Part shown: positions 51,765 through 62,634 of the stretch, piece by piece | How the letters are laid out: each line of letters opens with the position of its first letter | How positions within the stretch are numbered: position 1 is the first letter of the stretch | Assembly (NCBI RefSeq): GCF_900184035.1 | Contig: NZ_FXWP01000013.1 | Location: 1 to 64,000, forward strand | Origin: Kosakonia pseudosacchari | GTDB lineage: Bacteria; Pseudomonadota; Gammaproteobacteria; Enterobacterales; Enterobacteriaceae | Length of the DNA stretch: 64,000 nucleotides | Reading direction: 5' to 3' | The notes under the pieces: generated by a model | Databases searched by the model: none | What the model saw: only the letters and a program-made list of their open reading frames with translations | What the model was told of the DNA's origin: nothing | Made by a program: the position numbers and the translations under genes

Positions 51765-54263
51765 TTACTGATGGGGTTTAAAGCGCAATAACCGGTTGGC
51801 GTTGCTGACCACGGTAATGGACGAGAGCGCCATTGCCGCGCCTGCGACCACCGGGTTGAGCAATGTACCGGTCAGCGGCCAGAGGATGCCTGCGGCAATC
51901 GGGATACCCAGCGAGTTGTAGACAAACGCGCCGAGCAGGTTCTGTTTCATGTTGCGTAGCGTCGCTTTCGAAATCGCCAGTGCATCGGCCACACCCAGCA
52001 GGCTGTGGCGCATCAGCGTGATAGCCGCGGTTTCAATTGCCACATCGCTGCCACCGCCCATCGCGATACCCACATCCGCCTGCGCCAGCGCGGGCGCGTC
52101 GTTAATCCCGTCGCCAACCATCGCCACCTGGCGACCCTGCTGTTGCAGGTTTTTGATCGCCTCGGCTTTGCCATCTGGCAGCACGCCAGCGATCACCTCA
52201 TCAATACCGGCCTCTTTGGCGATGGCGTTGGCGGTGGTGGGGTTGTCACCGGTCAGCATCACCAGGCGGTAGCCTTCACGGTGCAGACGTTGCAGCGCAT
52301 CGATGCTGTCTTCGCGTAACGGATCGCGGATTGCCAACAGCGCCACAGCTTTCCCGTCGACCGCCAGCAGTACCGGCGTGGCGCCCAGGCTTGCCTGCGC
52401 ATTAAGCTCATCGTCAAGCGCGCGGGTATCCACATTTTGTTCAGCCAGCAGCGCCTGGTTACCAAGCAGCACACTGTGCCCGTCAATCTCACCGCTCACG
52501 CCCAGCCCGCGCAGTGTACGGAACTGATTGACCACCGGCAGCGTATCCGCGCCTGCTTTTTCAATGATCGCCCGCGCCAGCGGATGGCTGGAACCTTGCT
52601 CCAGTGCCGCCGCCAGGCGCAGCGCCGTCGCGTCGTCGATATCCTGTGTTTTCACGCTCACCACTTCGGGTTTGCCGCGCGTCAGGGTGCCGGTTTTATC
52701 AAACACAATAGTGTCGAGCGTGCTGGCGCGTTGCAGCGCATCAGCATCGCGAACCAGCACGCCAAACTCCGCCGCGCGACCAACACCGGAGATAATCGAC
52801 ATCGGCGTTGCCAGCCCCAGTGCGCAAGGGCAGGCGATAATCAGCACCGTGGTAGCGATAACCAGCGTATAGACAATTTGCGGCGCAGGGCCGAAGAAAT
52901 ACCAGATAGCGCCGCTGAACAGGGCGATAGCGACCACCACGGGCACAAATACGGCGGAAATGCGATCGGCAAGCTGGCCGATCTCCGGCTTACTGCTTTG
53001 CGCCTGGCGCACCATGCGAATAATGCGCGACAGCGTCGTGTGGCTGCCGACGGCGCTGGCGGTAAACAGCACGCTGCCGTCCTGCACTACCGTCCCGGCA
53101 TGAATGCTCTCGCCGGTGCTTTTCTCCTGCGGCACCGGTTCGCCGGTAAGCATGGCTTCATCAAACCAGGCTTCGCCCTGGCTGATTTCCCCGTCTACCG
53201 GCACACGATCGCCCGTTGTCAGGCGCAGCGTCATGCCAGGTTGCACGTCCGCCAGCGGTACGTTTTTCTCGCCGTCGGCGGTCACCACGCGTGCAGTGGG
53301 CGGGGTTAAATCTAATAACCGCTCAAGCGCTTTAGACGAACGCTGGCGCGCGCGGGCTTCCAGCATGTGACCGAGGTTAATCAAACCGATGATCATCGCG
53401 CTGGCTTCGTAATAAAGGTGTCGCGCCTCCATCGGGAACCACTGCGGCCAGATATTGACGCTCATAGAGTAGAGCCAGGCCGCGCCCGTACCCAGCGCGA
53501 CCAGCGTATCCATGGTCGCCGTGCCGTTACGCAGGCTTTTCCAGGCGCTGGTGTAAAAATGGCCGCCCGCTACGATCATGACCGCTAACGTGACAACACC
53601 GAGCGCGAGCCACAGCGTACGGTTGGTGTCGGTGACCATCATGTTATCGCCGAGCATGCCCCACATCATGATCGGTATGCCAACCAGCAGCGCGACAATC
53701 GCCTGCCAGCGAAAGCGTTTCATGGTGGCGAGCGCGGTTTCCTGCTGGCGTTCGCGGCGCTTGATGTCATCTTCAATGGCTTCAGCGCCGTAGCCTGCGT
53801 TCTCTACGGCGCTGACTAATTCAGCGGCGGGGGCACTGCCCATCACCAGCGCGGTGCGCTCCGCCAGGTTGACCCGTGCCTGCGTAACGCCCGGTACGGC
53901 CTGTAAGGCTTTTTGCACCCGGGAGACACAACTGGCGCAGCTCATGCCGTTGATCAACAGTTGTTGGCTGTCATCAAGCTCGCTGGCTGCCGGAAGCTCA
54001 GGTGTGGCCGCTGTCAGTGCTTCCGACGGGAGTGATGACTCTGCCAGCGGTTTAGCCTTTGGGTGGCTTAAGCTCGCACCGTATCCGGCTTCTTTGATGG
54101 TTTCGATCAACGCGTCAGCGCTGGCGCTGCCGGTAACTTCCGCACGTTCAATGGTGACGTCTGCCTGTTCAACATCCGGGCGTTTTTCCAGGCTCTCTTT
54201 GACGCGTTTTACGCAATGGCCGCAGGAAAGGCCATCCAGGTCTAGCGCTATGGTATGAGACAT
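51765..54263 (-). CDS. copA: Copper(I)-exporting P-type ATPase CopA
   Basis: Pumps Cu(I) from cytosol to periplasm. The 832-residue protein has two N-terminal heavy-metal domains ([11 protein letters not shown] at about 12-22; [11 protein letters not shown] at about 108), the copper-site CPC in the membrane ([13 protein letters not shown]), the phosphorylation site DKTGTLTRG and [20 protein letters not shown]. The ATG at 54263 was chosen ([17 protein letters not shown] upstream). A CueR-type promoter precedes it; cueR lies 630 bp away, with a TM2 gene between. Confidence 0.97.
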   Translation of the reverse strand: MSHTIALDLDGLSCGHCVKRVKESLEKRPDVEQADVTIERAEVTGSASADALIETIKEAGYGASLSHPKAKPLAESSLPSEALTAATPELPAASELDDSQQLLINGMSCASCVSRVQKALQAVPGVTQARVNLAERTALVMGSAPAAELVSAVENAGYGAEAIEDDIKRRERQQETALATMKRFRWQAIVALLVGIPIMMWGMLGDNMMVTDTNRTLWLALGVVTLAVMIVAGGHFYTSAWKSLRNGTATMDTLVALGTGAAWLYSMSVNIWPQWFPMEARHLYYEASAMIIGLINLGHMLEARARQRSSKALERLLDLTPPTARVVTADGEKNVPLADVQPGMTLRLTTGDRVPVDGEISQGEAWFDEAMLTGEPVPQEKSTGESIHAGTVVQDGSVLFTASAVGSHTTLSRIIRMVRQAQSSKPEIGQLADRISAVFVPVVVAIALFSGAIWYFFGPAPQIVYTLVIATTVLIIACPCALGLATPMSIISGVGRAAEFGVLVRDADALQRASTLDTIVFDKTGTLTRGKPEVVSVKTQDIDDATALRLAAALEQGSSHPLARAIIEKAGADTLPVVNQFRTLRGLGVSGEIDGHSVLLGNQALLAEQNVDTRALDDELNAQASLGATPVLLAVDGKAVALLAIRDPLREDSIDALQRLHREGYRLVMLTGDNPTTANAIAKEAGIDEVIAGVLPDGKAEAIKNLQQQGRQVAMVGDGINDAPALAQADVGIAMGGGSDVAIETAAITLMRHSLLGVADALAISKATLRNMKQNLLGAFVYNSLGIPIAAGILWPLTGTLLNPVVAGAAMALSSITVVSNANRLLRFKPHQ

Positions 54264-54307
54264 ATTCAATCTCCTTGGTTGGGGGGCTTCAATAGTGACT
54301 GTGTAGA

Positions 54308-54338
54308 AGCTTAAACCTTCCATCAAGGGGAAGGTCAA
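54308..54338 (-). promoter_or_regulatory. CueR-dependent promoter of copA
   Basis: On the minus strand: -35 TTGACC (54338-54333), 19-bp spacer with the CueR dyad CCTTCC...GGAAGG (54334-54316), and -10 TAAGCT (54313-54308). The overlong spacer is typical of MerR-family activated promoters; the dyad matches the E. coli copA site. Confidence 0.9.
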
Positions 54339-54380
54339 GGTTTTATCATCACAAAGAAATGACAGGTGTTTCATAAACAA

Positions 54381-54405
54381 CAAACCCCGCACAAGGCGGG
54401 GTTTG
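54381..54405. terminator. Terminator downstream of the TM2-domain gene
   Basis: Perfect 10-bp stem CAAACCCCGC/GCGGGGTTTG with an ACAAG loop, between the copA promoter and the upstream minus-strand gene. Confidence 0.85.
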
Positions 54406-54427
54406 CTTATTACCGGCGGGGTAAAAC

Positions 54428-54724
54428 TCAACCGTATTTACGGGCAAATTCCTGATCGGAGTTGCACAGATAAATAATAAATTCGATGAAAGAGACGATT
54501 GCCGGAATAAAGGTCCAGCAAAACAGAAGATAGAGGATCCCCTGTACTGGTTTTCCTAAATAAAATTTATGCGCGCCAAATCCGCCTAAAAAGAAGGCGA
54601 ACAGCGCAGCAGAAATTCGGCTTTTCTTCCCGGCGGTGTTTTGAGGCGCGCCGCACTGCGGGCAAGCCACCGCTTCTTTATGTATTTGCTTTCCGCAACC
54701 ACGGCAAAACGCCATATCACTCAT
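54428..54724 (-). CDS. TM2 domain protein with N-terminal zinc ribbon
   Basis: A 98-residue membrane protein. Residues 6-26 form a zinc ribbon (CRGCGKQ...CPQCGAPQ). After a short linker come two transmembrane helices of the TM2 domain ([20 protein letters not shown]; then a second hydrophobic span), with the typical GxFGxHKFYLG loop. Its function is unknown. ATG at 54724 was preferred to an ATG 14 codons upstream, because a ribosome site (GGAGTGTTT) lies just before it. Confidence 0.85.
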   Translation of the reverse strand: MSDMAFCRGCGKQIHKEAVACPQCGAPQNTAGKKSRISAALFAFFLGGFGAHKFYLGKPVQGILYLLFCWTFIPAIVSFIEFIIYLCNSDQEFARKYG

Positions 54725-54895
54725 AAACACTCCTGTGTGTAAATCATTTATCATTATTAGAAACAACCGGCCACATGTTATAGCGAAGCGGCAAGGTGGG
54801 TAAATAAAAAACCATTAACAATATGGATATATTTGTTTTATTACATGGCGGCCATTTATAGTGATTATCTCAGCTTCTGGCAGCAAGGGGGAAAC

Positions 54896-55309
54896 GTGAA
54901 TATCAGCGACGTGGCAAAAAGAACCGGTTTAACCAGCAAAGCGATTCGCTTCTATGAAGAGAAAGGGCTGGTGACACCGCCGCTGCGCAGCGAAAATGGC
55001 TACCGCAGCTACAACCAACAACACCTGAATGAGTTGACGCTGCTGCGCCAGGCACGGCAGGTAGGGTTTAATCTCGAAGAGTGCGGCGAGCTGGTGAATC
55101 TGTTTAATAACCCGGCCCGCCACAGCGCAGATGTCAAAGCGCGCACGTTACAGAAAGTGGCCGAGATCGAGCGGCATATTGGCGAACTGCAACAGATGCG
55201 TGTGCAACTGCTGGCACTGGCGGATTCCTGCCCCGGCGACGATAGCGCCGATTGCCCGATTATTGATAACCTTTCGGGCTGCTGCCACCACGCGAAGGGT
55301 TCAGCATAA
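54896..55309 (+). CDS. cueR: Copper-responsive activator CueR
   Basis: A 137-residue MerR-family activator of copA and cueO. It starts with GTG (AGGGGGAAAC before it): the protein then aligns with E. coli Cue[21 protein letters not shown]. The dimerisation helix follows, and the Cu(I) loop CPGDDSADC carries both ligands (Cys112 and Cys120), with CCHH near the end. Cys62 (EECGEL) replaces Ser of E. coli. Its 3' end overlaps the convergent DUF3142 gene by 50 bases. Confidence 0.95.
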   Translation: MNISDVAKRTGLTSKAIRFYEEKGLVTPPLRSENGYRSYNQQHLNELTLLRQARQVGFNLEECGELVNLFNNPARHSADVKARTLQKVAEIERHIGELQQMRVQLLALADSCPGDDSADCPIIDNLSGCCHHAKGSA

Positions 55310-55997
55310 ATGTCACCGTGCCGCGATACCACGGGGACGCGGCGAGTTGCTGCTCTTCGCTTATGTCACGCGCGCCGTTCTGCACCAGCCCCAGTTTAAA
55401 CGGGATGCGTAACGCTAACAGTGCGGGAAGATAGGCGGTGTAATTCGCCACGGTACTGCGCCCCTGATAGCTCTGCACGACCAGTTCATCCACCGGCAGC
55501 GCGTTAAGGGTTTGCACACTGCCGGTTTTCGCCCAGTCCAGTAACCCGGTAACGCCCAGCGCGTAGTCTGCTGGTAGCGTCTGGCGTAGACGATGCAAAA
55601 AGCGCGCGTAATCGCCAAGGCGATGAGTAGCAGCATCGAAATCCACCTGCAACCCGACGACATGATTGCCCGCTGCTTGCCAGCGAGCTAACAGCCGGGT
55701 AAGACGTAACAACAACGCATCCGGCACGTCCAGCGTGGTAAAACGCACCGTGAGCCAGATGCGTGGAAAGGTCAGTTGGTTGACCGGCAGCCCTTTACGC
55801 TCAAACACCGTTTGCCCGGCAGCAGTGACGACATCGCCCTGATGCAGATAGACAATATCGGCGTTACGCAGCGTTTGCGTGGGCCGCACACCAGACCACA
55901 ACCAGTACGCCTGCTCCCGCTGAGTTGCTAACGCAACAGGCGACAGCAGCGCGCCTGCCAGCGCCATTACCAGTAGTATTTGAGCGCTTTGGCCCAT
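55260..55997 (-). CDS. DUF3142 family secreted protein
   Basis: A 245-residue protein not found at this place in E. coli. Residues 1-24 are a signal peptide ([19 protein letters not shown]...). The remainder looks like a (beta/alpha) barrel of the DUF3142 family: [12 protein letters not shown] and [13 protein letters not shown] hint at a glycosidase-like fold, but no activity is known. The ATG at 55997 has GGAAG upstream and overlaps the preceding TPR-like gene by 31 bases. It overlaps the cueR 3' end. Confidence 0.75.
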   Translation of the reverse strand: MGQSAQILLVMALAGALLSPVALATQREQAYWLWSGVRPTQTLRNADIVYLHQGDVVTAAGQTVFERKGLPVNQLTFPRIWLTVRFTTLDVPDALLLRLTRLLARWQAAGNHVVGLQVDFDAATHRLGDYARFLHRLRQTLPADYALGVTGLLDWAKTGSVQTLNALPVDELVVQSYQGRSTVANYTAYLPALLALRIPFKLGLVQNGARDISEEQQLAASPWYRGTVTFMLNPSRGGSSPKGYQ

Positions 55998-58159
55998 ACG
56001 CTTCCCGGATAACGGCTTTTCAGTTGCTGGAACCATGCTTTACGCACCGATTTATCCACGTCTTCGCCGCCGCAATCGTTATAACCGGAGGGGGCATAAC
56101 ACATCACGGCGCGATACAGCGCGTAACTCTTATCTTCCGGCTCGGCTTTCGCGTCGTTAATAACCTGCTGATACCAGGCCAGACGGTGCGCGACGCCGGG
56201 CGCAGATTCCAGTTTTGTTGCGTCGTCCAGCGCGTCATTACCCCACAGGTCGGTCTCCCGGTTAACGCGGGTTTGCGTGATGCGGAAAAACTCGCCCAGG
56301 CAGTTCAGCGCATGGCCATCCTGCGCTTTCTGGCTCAGGGTAGTGACCGTTTTTTCCAGCGCAGCGCAGAAGTAAACGCTCTCTTTGTCGGTGCCTTTCC
56401 AGCCAAATGCGCTCAGGTTGACGTCATCAAACGCTTCGCCCGTGACCGGCGGTGCGATCGCGGCGATCAGTTTTTTGTCTTGTAACCAGTCGACGTAATG
56501 CCCTTCGGTTAAATCTCGCGTCAGCAACGTGTGCAGCGCAATGGTGCGCTCTTCGTTATTCGGGCCACTGCTGGCCTGCTGGCGCAGCAACTCGCGTGGC
56601 GCTTTAGTTTTCAGCACCAGGGAGCGATAACGCAGATTCGTGACCTTGCTGTCTGGGGCAAAAATCTGCGCCAGCGCGTCGCTTTCTACCAGCGTTGCCG
56701 CCAGTTTGGCCTGCAGCAACTGCTGCTGTTCGACATCTTTACTCAGATCCAAAAGATGTAACCAGTGCGCTTTGGCGTCCGGCCACTGCTTTTGCGCCAT
56801 CAGCGCTTCGCCGTACAGCACTTGCTCGCTAAAGGCGAGGATATTGCGCGGCGGCAGGGTTTGCGCCGGGGTGATAGCGCTGCGCACGGTGGCGTAATCC
56901 TGCTTGCTGAAAGCCAGCTTCAGACGCAGGTAATTCCACAGGTCACTGCGTTTATTTTTGTCGAAATCGGCTTTGATACTGTCGAGCCAGGCTTGATCGA
57001 TACAGGGATGCTTTTCATCGCATTGGTTATCGCGCAGACGGCGCAGCGTCAGGATAAATGTCATCAGCGAGGCATCCGGTGTGCTGATAAAGTTGTCACC
57101 ACCCCATTCGAGAAGTTTGTTGTCGCTTTCATTCACCAGCGCGATTAACGCATCACCGCTGGCCGTCTGTGACAGCGCCTGTTCATAGAGCGCCGCCAGC
57201 GCGTTCCAGTCCTGCAAATACCAGTTGATGCGGCGCAACATCCCCTGCGCCGATTCTGCGTAGCGACCCTGCGGCCAGCTTTTCAGATAATGAAGCGCCG
57301 CATCCCGCGCTTTCTGCGCCTGGGCTTTGTCCACTTTTGTAACGTCGAAATCGCCATATTCACCGTTAGCATTGGCGCTACTGGCGTTGAGCGCGGTGCG
57401 CATCAACATATAGCTGGCCGTTTCGGCAAGCCACGGCTGCGGGCTGCTGGCCAGCGCGGTAAAAGCTTGCGCGGCGGCCGCATAATCACCGGCATAGAAC
57501 GCATTAGCGCCCTGTAAATAGGTACGGAAACCGAGAGCGGCAGAACCTTCCGGGAAGCTCAGCGAATTGATGATCACTACACCGCTACCATTTGCCGCCA
57601 TCCGCGCTTTCGCCAGCGCCAGGCGCTGTTCCGGCGTCAACGCCGTTTCGTCCAGCAGGGCGGCGAAAAAGCCTGAAAGTGTCTCGTTATTGCGCGACAC
57701 AAAGCGGTTTTCCAGCTCATCGGACGCAAAATCTTCGCCAGTTGCTGTTTGCGCCGTGTCACCTTCGGCAATCAGGCGTAATAGCGCCGGAGGAATTTGA
57801 TCATCAGGTTTGATGCCCAGCGCTTTCATTTGCTGGCGCAGGGCGTCGTCACTGGAAATCGGTTCCGCCGTTGCCATCGGGGCGGTAGTGTCATCGTGAT
57901 GAACACCGAAATAGAAGCTTCGGCTGCGCGTGAAATCTTGCGGCATGGGCTGGCGCAGCGGCAAAAATCCTTTTTGCTCATCCACCAGACGCAGCAGGTT
58001 ATCGCGAGTGTCTGTATCAATGCCCAGCACCGGCGGGCTGGTGACGAAACATCCTGAGCTCCCCCAGGTGCAGCTATCGATATCAGACGACGCCAGCGCG
58101 GGGGCGCTGGCGGTAAAAGAGAGGCACAAGCCCAGCGCGAGGCGGCTGCGTTTTATCAT
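55967..58159 (-). CDS. Large secreted TPR-like protein of unknown function
   Basis: A 730-residue protein with a signal peptide (MIKRSRLALGLCLSFTASAPALA, about 1-23). Most of it is helical, with repeated helix pairs that look like TPR/Sel1-type repeats (for example FYAGDYAAAAQAFTALASSPQ and RDAALHYLKSWPQGRYAESAQ). Cys30/Cys37 and others could form disulfides. I do not recognise the family. It is cotranscribed with the overlapping DUF3142 gene, so the two probably act together in the periplasm or envelope. It lies 22 bp downstream of ybbJ. Confidence 0.75.
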   Translation of the reverse strand: MIKRSRLALGLCLSFTASAPALASSDIDSCTWGSSGCFVTSPPVLGIDTDTRDNLLRLVDEQKGFLPLRQPMPQDFTRSRSFYFGVHHDDTTAPMATAEPISSDDALRQQMKALGIKPDDQIPPALLRLIAEGDTAQTATGEDFASDELENRFVSRNNETLSGFFAALLDETALTPEQRLALAKARMAANGSGVVIINSLSFPEGSAALGFRTYLQGANAFYAGDYAAAAQAFTALASSPQPWLAETASYMLMRTALNASSANANGEYGDFDVTKVDKAQAQKARDAALHYLKSWPQGRYAESAQGMLRRINWYLQDWNALAALYEQALSQTASGDALIALVNESDNKLLEWGGDNFISTPDASLMTFILTLRRLRDNQCDEKHPCIDQAWLDSIKADFDKNKRSDLWNYLRLKLAFSKQDYATVRSAITPAQTLPPRNILAFSEQVLYGEALMAQKQWPDAKAHWLHLLDLSKDVEQQQLLQAKLAATLVESDALAQIFAPDSKVTNLRYRSLVLKTKAPRELLRQQASSGPNNEERTIALHTLLTRDLTEGHYVDWLQDKKLIAAIAPPVTGEAFDDVNLSAFGWKGTDKESVYFCAALEKTVTTLSQKAQDGHALNCLGEFFRITQTRVNRETDLWGNDALDDATKLESAPGVAHRLAWYQQVINDAKAEPEDKSYALYRAVMCYAPSGYNDCGGEDVDKSVRKAWFQQLKSRYPGSVWAKALKYYW

Positions 58160-58181
58160 TCCCTGAATCCTTGCGTTAGGG

Positions 58182-58643
58182 TTATTCGTTTACGGCTTTG
58201 ATGCGCAAGGTGATGCCTTCAACGGCTGTCACCTCAACGCGCGTTCCGGCAGCGAGATCGTCGTCGGCGCTGACCGGCCACGAACTGTCGCCCACGCGCA
58301 TATGGCCCCGACCATTCACCAGCGCGTTATCAAGCTGGAAGCGGCGGCCTATGAGTTGTTGTCCACGCAGGTTCAGCGACGCATCGGCAGGTTTTTGCTG
58401 TTTTACCCGCCGCGAAAGCCACTGCCACCACAGCCAGGCGGCCAGCATGGTCAGTACGGCGAACAGTACACCTTGCCACTCCCAGCCGAAGGGAATAACC
58501 CACGCCAGCAACCCGGTGACTACCGCCGCAACGCCGCTCCACAATAGATAGCCGTTACCGCCCAGCATTTCCGCAGCCAGCAACAGGCCGCCGAGCACCA
58601 GCCAGGCAAGGTGTGTATGTTCGAGCAGCAGGGCGGCAATCAT
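58182..58643 (-). CDS. ybbJ: NfeD family membrane protein YbbJ
   Basis: A 153-residue protein with three hydrophobic spans and a C-terminal OB-fold (about 90-150; [28 protein letters not shown]) typical of NfeD. It overlaps the qmcA gene by ATGA, so the two are made together; NfeD proteins partner SPFH proteins such as QmcA. It matches E. coli YbbJ. Confidence 0.93.
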   Translation of the reverse strand: MIAALLLEHTHLAWLVLGGLLLAAEMLGGNGYLLWSGVAAVVTGLLAWVIPFGWEWQGVLFAVLTMLAAWLWWQWLSRRVKQQKPADASLNLRGQQLIGRRFQLDNALVNGRGHMRVGDSSWPVSADDDLAAGTRVEVTAVEGITLRIKAVNE

Positions 58644-59557
58644 TTTTTACGCTCGCCGGCGCTGTCTTTCACCAGTTCGGCGATGCCGGCGATCGAACCC
58701 ATCAGGCTGCTGGCATCCAGCGGCATCATCACCACTTTGCTGTTGTTCGCCGAGCCGATTTGTTGCAGCGCGTCGGTGTATTTCTGCGCCACGAAGTAAT
58801 TCACCGCCTGAATATCCCCGGCGGCGATCGCTTCAGATACCATCTGCGTGGCGCGAGCTTCTGCTTCTGCCGAACGTTCACGCGCTTCCGCCTGCAGGAA
58901 CGCTGACTGGCGATCGCCTTCCGCTTTGAGGATCTGCGACTGTTTTTCCCCTTCGGCTTTCAGGATCTCCGCCTGGCGGATCCCTTCGGCTTCAAGAATA
59001 TAAGCACGCTTGGTCCGTTCCGCTTTCATCTGCGCGTTCATCGAGGCAATCAATTCCGCTGGTGGGCGCACGTCGCGAATTTCAATACGGGTAACTTTCA
59101 CGCCCCACGGATTGGTGGCTTCATCGACAATATGCAGCAGGCGGGTGTTGATGCTGTCGCGCTGCGAGAGCATTTCGTCCAGCTCCATCGAGCCGAGCAC
59201 GGTACGGATGTTGGTCATGGTCAGGTTGATGATCGCCAGCTCCAGGTTGCTCACCTCATAGGCGGCACGAGGCGCGTCGATGACCTGAATAAAGCACACG
59301 GCGTCAATGGTGACATTGGCGTTGTCTTTGGAAATAACTTCCTGCGAGGGGATATCGAGAACCTGTTCCATCATATTGATCTTACGACCAATACGATCCA
59401 TAAACGGCACCACCAGGCTTAAACCTGGCTGCAGCGTGCGGGTGAAACGGCCAAAGCGTTCCACCGTCCACTGGAAGCCTTGCGGTACGATTTTCACGCC
59501 AGAAATAACCACCACCAGCGCGACGAAGATAAGAACCAGAATGACGATTGGCATCAA
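58640..59557 (-). CDS. qmcA: SPFH/stomatin family membrane protein QmcA
   Basis: A 305-residue protein identical in length to E. coli QmcA. One N-terminal membrane helix (about 4-22), then the SPFH domain (about 23-190), then a coiled-coil with repeats ([23 protein letters not shown]). It forms cage-like oligomers near FtsH-type proteases and is linked to membrane quality control. It overlaps ybbJ by 4 bases. fetA and fetB, next to it in E. coli, are absent. Confidence 0.94.
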   Translation of the reverse strand: MMPIVILVLIFVALVVVISGVKIVPQGFQWTVERFGRFTRTLQPGLSLVVPFMDRIGRKINMMEQVLDIPSQEVISKDNANVTIDAVCFIQVIDAPRAAYEVSNLELAIINLTMTNIRTVLGSMELDEMLSQRDSINTRLLHIVDEATNPWGVKVTRIEIRDVRPPAELIASMNAQMKAERTKRAYILEAEGIRQAEILKAEGEKQSQILKAEGDRQSAFLQAEARERSAEAEARATQMVSEAIAAGDIQAVNYFVAQKYTDALQQIGSANNSKVVMMPLDASSLMGSIAGIAELVKDSAGERKK

Positions 59558-59638
59558 AAAAACCTCCTGTTTAATTTGATGCCATCTTAGCCCGAATTAG
59601 CGATGAAAACAGCGCGATCGCCAAATTTAGCAGGGAAA

Positions 59639-60493
59639 TTAGTAGAGCAGGGAGTAAAGCTGGCGGCGGTATTTCGATGCCAGCGCGTCGCCGGTGCCGA
59701 GCGCGGCGAGGATCTCTTGCAGCATTTTGCGCGCTTCGCCGTTGGCAGCGCTCAGATCTTTACGCAGGTGGCTAAACAGCAGTTCCAGCGCTTCTTCGTT
59801 GCGGCCCACCTGGTGCAGCTGCAATGCCAGTTGGGTTGCCAGCAGCGCGTCCTGCGGGTTGTCTGCAACCTGTTGTTGTAGTTGCTGAATTTCCGGCGTA
59901 TCGGCGGCTTTTTTCAGCAGTTCGATCTGCGCGATAAGCCCCTGGTAACGGGTATCTTGATCCTGTAACGGAACCGTTTTCAGCGCCGCTTCGGCTTCAT
60001 CCGCACGGTTTAACACAATCAGCGTTTCCGCCAGCAGCAGAGTGATTTCGCTGTTTTGCGGCGCCAGTTGGCTGGCCTCTTTCAGCAGCGGCAGCGCGTC
60101 GATGTGCTTGCCTTCCTGCATCAGTTGCATGGCTTGTTGCGCTTTCAGCTCCTCTTCGCGCGGCAGCACTTTATCCAGCAGCGCGCGAATCGCTTCTTCC
60201 GGTTGCGGCCCCTGGAAACCGTCAACCGGCTGACCATTCTGGAACAGATAAACAGTAGGAATGGCGCGTAAGCCAAACTGCGATGCCACCATCTGCTCTG
60301 CGTCGCAATCGACTTTCGCCAGGATAAATTGCCCGTTGTACTGGGTGGCGAGGTTCTCCAGCACCGGCGTCAGCTGCTGACAGTGCTGGCTGCGTTCGGA
60401 CCAAAAATAGAACAGCACCGGCGTGGCAACGGATTGCTCAAGCACCTGTTGCAGGTTCATTTCGGTAATATTGACAATATTCTGTGCAGACAT
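59639..60493 (-). CDS. cnoX: Chaperedoxin CnoX
   Basis: A 284-residue holdase that protects proteins from overoxidation by chlorine and hands them to GroEL. The N-terminal thioredoxin-like domain has SQHC (about 36-39) instead of CxxC, as in E. coli YbbN, so it has no oxidoreductase activity of the usual kind. The C-terminal half has TPR-like repeats (about 120-280). It is upstream of nothing in the operon except by strand; ybbO lies 61 bp upstream. Confidence 0.94.
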   Translation of the reverse strand: MSAQNIVNITEMNLQQVLEQSVATPVLFYFWSERSQHCQQLTPVLENLATQYNGQFILAKVDCDAEQMVASQFGLRAIPTVYLFQNGQPVDGFQGPQPEEAIRALLDKVLPREEELKAQQAMQLMQEGKHIDALPLLKEASQLAPQNSEITLLLAETLIVLNRADEAEAALKTVPLQDQDTRYQGLIAQIELLKKAADTPEIQQLQQQVADNPQDALLATQLALQLHQVGRNEEALELLFSHLRKDLSAANGEARKMLQEILAALGTGDALASKYRRQLYSLLY

Positions 60494-60554
60494 ACTAAGT
60501 TCTCTTTATTTCACTGTTTCGTCATACATGGGGGAGAGGCTTCGCGCCTTCAAC

Positions 60555-61325
60555 TCACCCGTGCAAAATTTTATCCATCATGCGCGTCGGCAGCAGGCGT
60601 TTTAAAAAGGTAACCGCCCATGTCACCAGCGTTACCGGGTAGCGCAATTTCGGGTTGTTGCTCTCAAAAGCATGGCGCACTTTGGCGACGACTGCTTCCG
60701 GCCCCAGCGTAAAACGTGCGGCGATACCAGGGTTTTCCACCGGTTTATCGCTTTGCGTCTGGTTGACGTTGTCGGTAAAGCGCGTGCGAATCGGGCCGGG
60801 TTCAATCAGGCTCACTTTGATCCCCGTATGGCGTAGCTCCATTCGCAAAGCATCGGACCAGGCTTCCAGCGCATACTTGCTGGCGGCATAAGCGCCGCGC
60901 CCTGGCGTTGAGATCAGACCCATCACCGAGGAGGTCATGACAATGCGCCCCTCGTCGTGCGGCAGCATCGCAGGCAGCAGCAGCATAGTGAGCTGGTGGG
61001 TGCCAAAAAAGTTACTGGAAAACTGCTGTTCCAGCTGTTCGCGGCTGATGGTATCAAGCGGGCCATAAACACCGTATCCGGCGTTATTGAAAATCCCGTA
61101 CAGACGATTGTCGGTCAGCGCTATCACTTCAGCGGCGGCGCGTATCACGCTTTGCGCGTCGTCAAGATCGAGCAAAATGCCGGTAAAGCCTTCGCTTGCC
61201 ATCCGGGCGACATCGTCCGGTTTACGGCAGGCCGCCAGCACGCGAAAACCCTGACGCTTCAGTTCGCGTGCGCTTTCCAGCCCGATACCGCTGGAACATC
61301 CTGTTATTAAGACTGCTTTTTGCAT
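60555..61325 (-). CDS. ybbO: Short-chain dehydrogenase YbbO
   Basis: A 256-residue NADP-dependent SDR oxidoreductase, E. coli YbbO. The cofactor motif TGCSSGIG is at about 8-15, NNAGYG at about 84-89, the catalytic Ser in TSSVMGL (about 134-136) and YAASK (about 148-152). It acts on aldehydes or similar substrates. It lies 28 bp downstream of tesA in the tesA-ybbO unit. Confidence 0.92.
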   Translation of the reverse strand: MQKAVLITGCSSGIGLESARELKRQGFRVLAACRKPDDVARMASEGFTGILLDLDDAQSVIRAAAEVIALTDNRLYGIFNNAGYGVYGPLDTISREQLEQQFSSNFFGTHQLTMLLLPAMLPHDEGRIVMTSSVMGLISTPGRGAYAASKYALEAWSDALRMELRHTGIKVSLIEPGPIRTRFTDNVNQTQSDKPVENPGIAARFTLGPEAVVAKVRHAFESNNPKLRYPVTLVTWAVTFLKRLLPTRMMDKILHG

Positions 61326-61353
61326 AACTTTACCTGGGGGCGTGCCTGAACAA

Positions 61354-61980
61354 TCAGGAGTCGTGGTTAACTAAAGGCGCCAGTCGCGTTGCCATCCAGT
61401 CTGCGATAAACGGCTGCGCATCGCGGTTGGGATGGATGCCATCATCCTGCATCCATTGCGGTTTCAGATAGACCTCTTCCATAAAAAATGGCAGCAGAGG
61501 AACATCCAACTCCTTGGCAAGCTTAGGATAAATGGCGCTAAAGGCTTCATTATAGCGGCGACCGTAGTTGGCAGGGAGCCGAATTTGCATTAACAGCGGT
61601 TGCGCGTTGGCGGCTTTCACCGCCTGCACTATCTGCCGCAGCGTTTGCTCTGTTTGCTGCGGCGCGAAACCGCGCAGACCATCATTACCGCCCAGCTCCA
61701 CCAGCACCCAGCGCGGTTGATGCTCTTTGAGCAGTGCAGGCAGGCGCGCCATCCCTTGCTGCGAGGTGTCGCCGCTGATGCTGGCATTGATGACCGTCGG
61801 TTTTTGCTGCCATTTGTCATTGAGCAGCGCAGGCCACGCGGCATTCGCCGCCATGCGATACCCGGCGCTCAGACTGTCGCCAAGAATGAGTAACGTGTCC
61901 GCCGCCGCGGCGCGAAAGGTTAACAAAAGCAAAAACAGGAAGGGCAAATGCCAGCGGAAAACATTGTTGAAGTTCATCAT
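61354..61980 (-). CDS. tesA: Multifunctional thioesterase/lysophospholipase L1 TesA
   Basis: A periplasmic SGNH hydrolase acting on acyl-CoA and lysophospholipids. The 208-residue product has a signal peptide (about 1-26, ending RAAA). The GDSL nucleophile is ILGDSLSAG, and GGNDG and DGIHP supply the oxyanion Asn and the catalytic Asp/His. It matches E. coli TesA. The ATG at 61980 was chosen ([10 protein letters not shown]). Its first 33 bases overlap the divergent ybbA start. Confidence 0.96.
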   Translation of the reverse strand: MMNFNNVFRWHLPFLFLLLLTFRAAAADTLLILGDSLSAGYRMAANAAWPALLNDKWQQKPTVINASISGDTSQQGMARLPALLKEHQPRWVLVELGGNDGLRGFAPQQTEQTLRQIVQAVKAANAQPLLMQIRLPANYGRRYNEAFSAIYPKLAKELDVPLLPFFMEEVYLKPQWMQDDGIHPNRDAQPFIADWMATRLAPLVNHDS

Positions 61981-62634
61981 CTTAAGAAGTCCGTCGGTCA
62001 GGGGGAGCATGAGCTTTCCATCCTTACCGGAGTTGAGCTGGTTGTCAAACCAGCCGAGACCATCGCCCTGATTGGCGAATCCGGCTCCGGCAAGTCCACC
62101 TTATTAGCGATCCTCGCCGGGTTAGATGACGGTAGCAGCGGCGAGGTGAACCTGCTCGGCAAACCGCTGCAAACCATGGATGAAGAGGCGCGTGCGCAAC
62201 TGCGCGCACAAAATGTCGGCTTTGTTTTTCAATCTTTTATGCTCATTCCCACGCTGAATGCCCTGGAAAACGTCGAACTCCCGGCATTGCTGCGCGGCGA
62301 AAACAGCAATCAAAGCCGCAGTAGCGCGAAAGCGTTACTGGAAGAGTTAGGGCTGGGTAAACGGCTGGATCATCTGCCTGCGCAGCTCTCCGGCGGTGAA
62401 CAGCAGCGGGTGGCGCTGGCTCGCGCGTTCAACGGCCGCCCGGCGGTGCTGTTCGCCGATGAACCTACCGGCAATCTCGACAGGCAAACCGGCGACAAGA
62501 TCGCTGATTTGCTCTTTTCCATGAATCAACAATACGGCACCACGCTGCTGCTGGTGACGCACGATCCGCAGCTGGCCGCGCGATGCGACCGGCGGTTGCG
62601 GCTGGTGAACGGTGAACTGCGGGAGGAAGCATGA
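61948..62634 (+). CDS. ybbA: ABC transporter ATPase YbbA
   Basis: A 228-residue LolD/MacB-type ATPase. Walker [10 protein letters not shown] is at about 43-51, LSGGEQQR at about 149-156 and Walker [12 protein letters not shown] at about 171-181. It pairs with the FtsX-like permease YbbP downstream (ATGA overlap); the pair is of uncertain substrate. It begins inside the divergent tesA gene, so the ybbA promoter must lie within tesA coding sequence. Confidence 0.95.
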   Translation: MPAENIVEVHHLKKSVGQGEHELSILTGVELVVKPAETIALIGESGSGKSTLLAILAGLDDGSSGEVNLLGKPLQTMDEEARAQLRAQNVGFVFQSFMLIPTLNALENVELPALLRGENSNQSRSSAKALLEELGLGKRLDHLPAQLSGGEQQRVALARAFNGRPAVLFADEPTGNLDRQTGDKIADLLFSMNQQYGTTLLLVTHDPQLAARCDRRLRLVNGELREEA

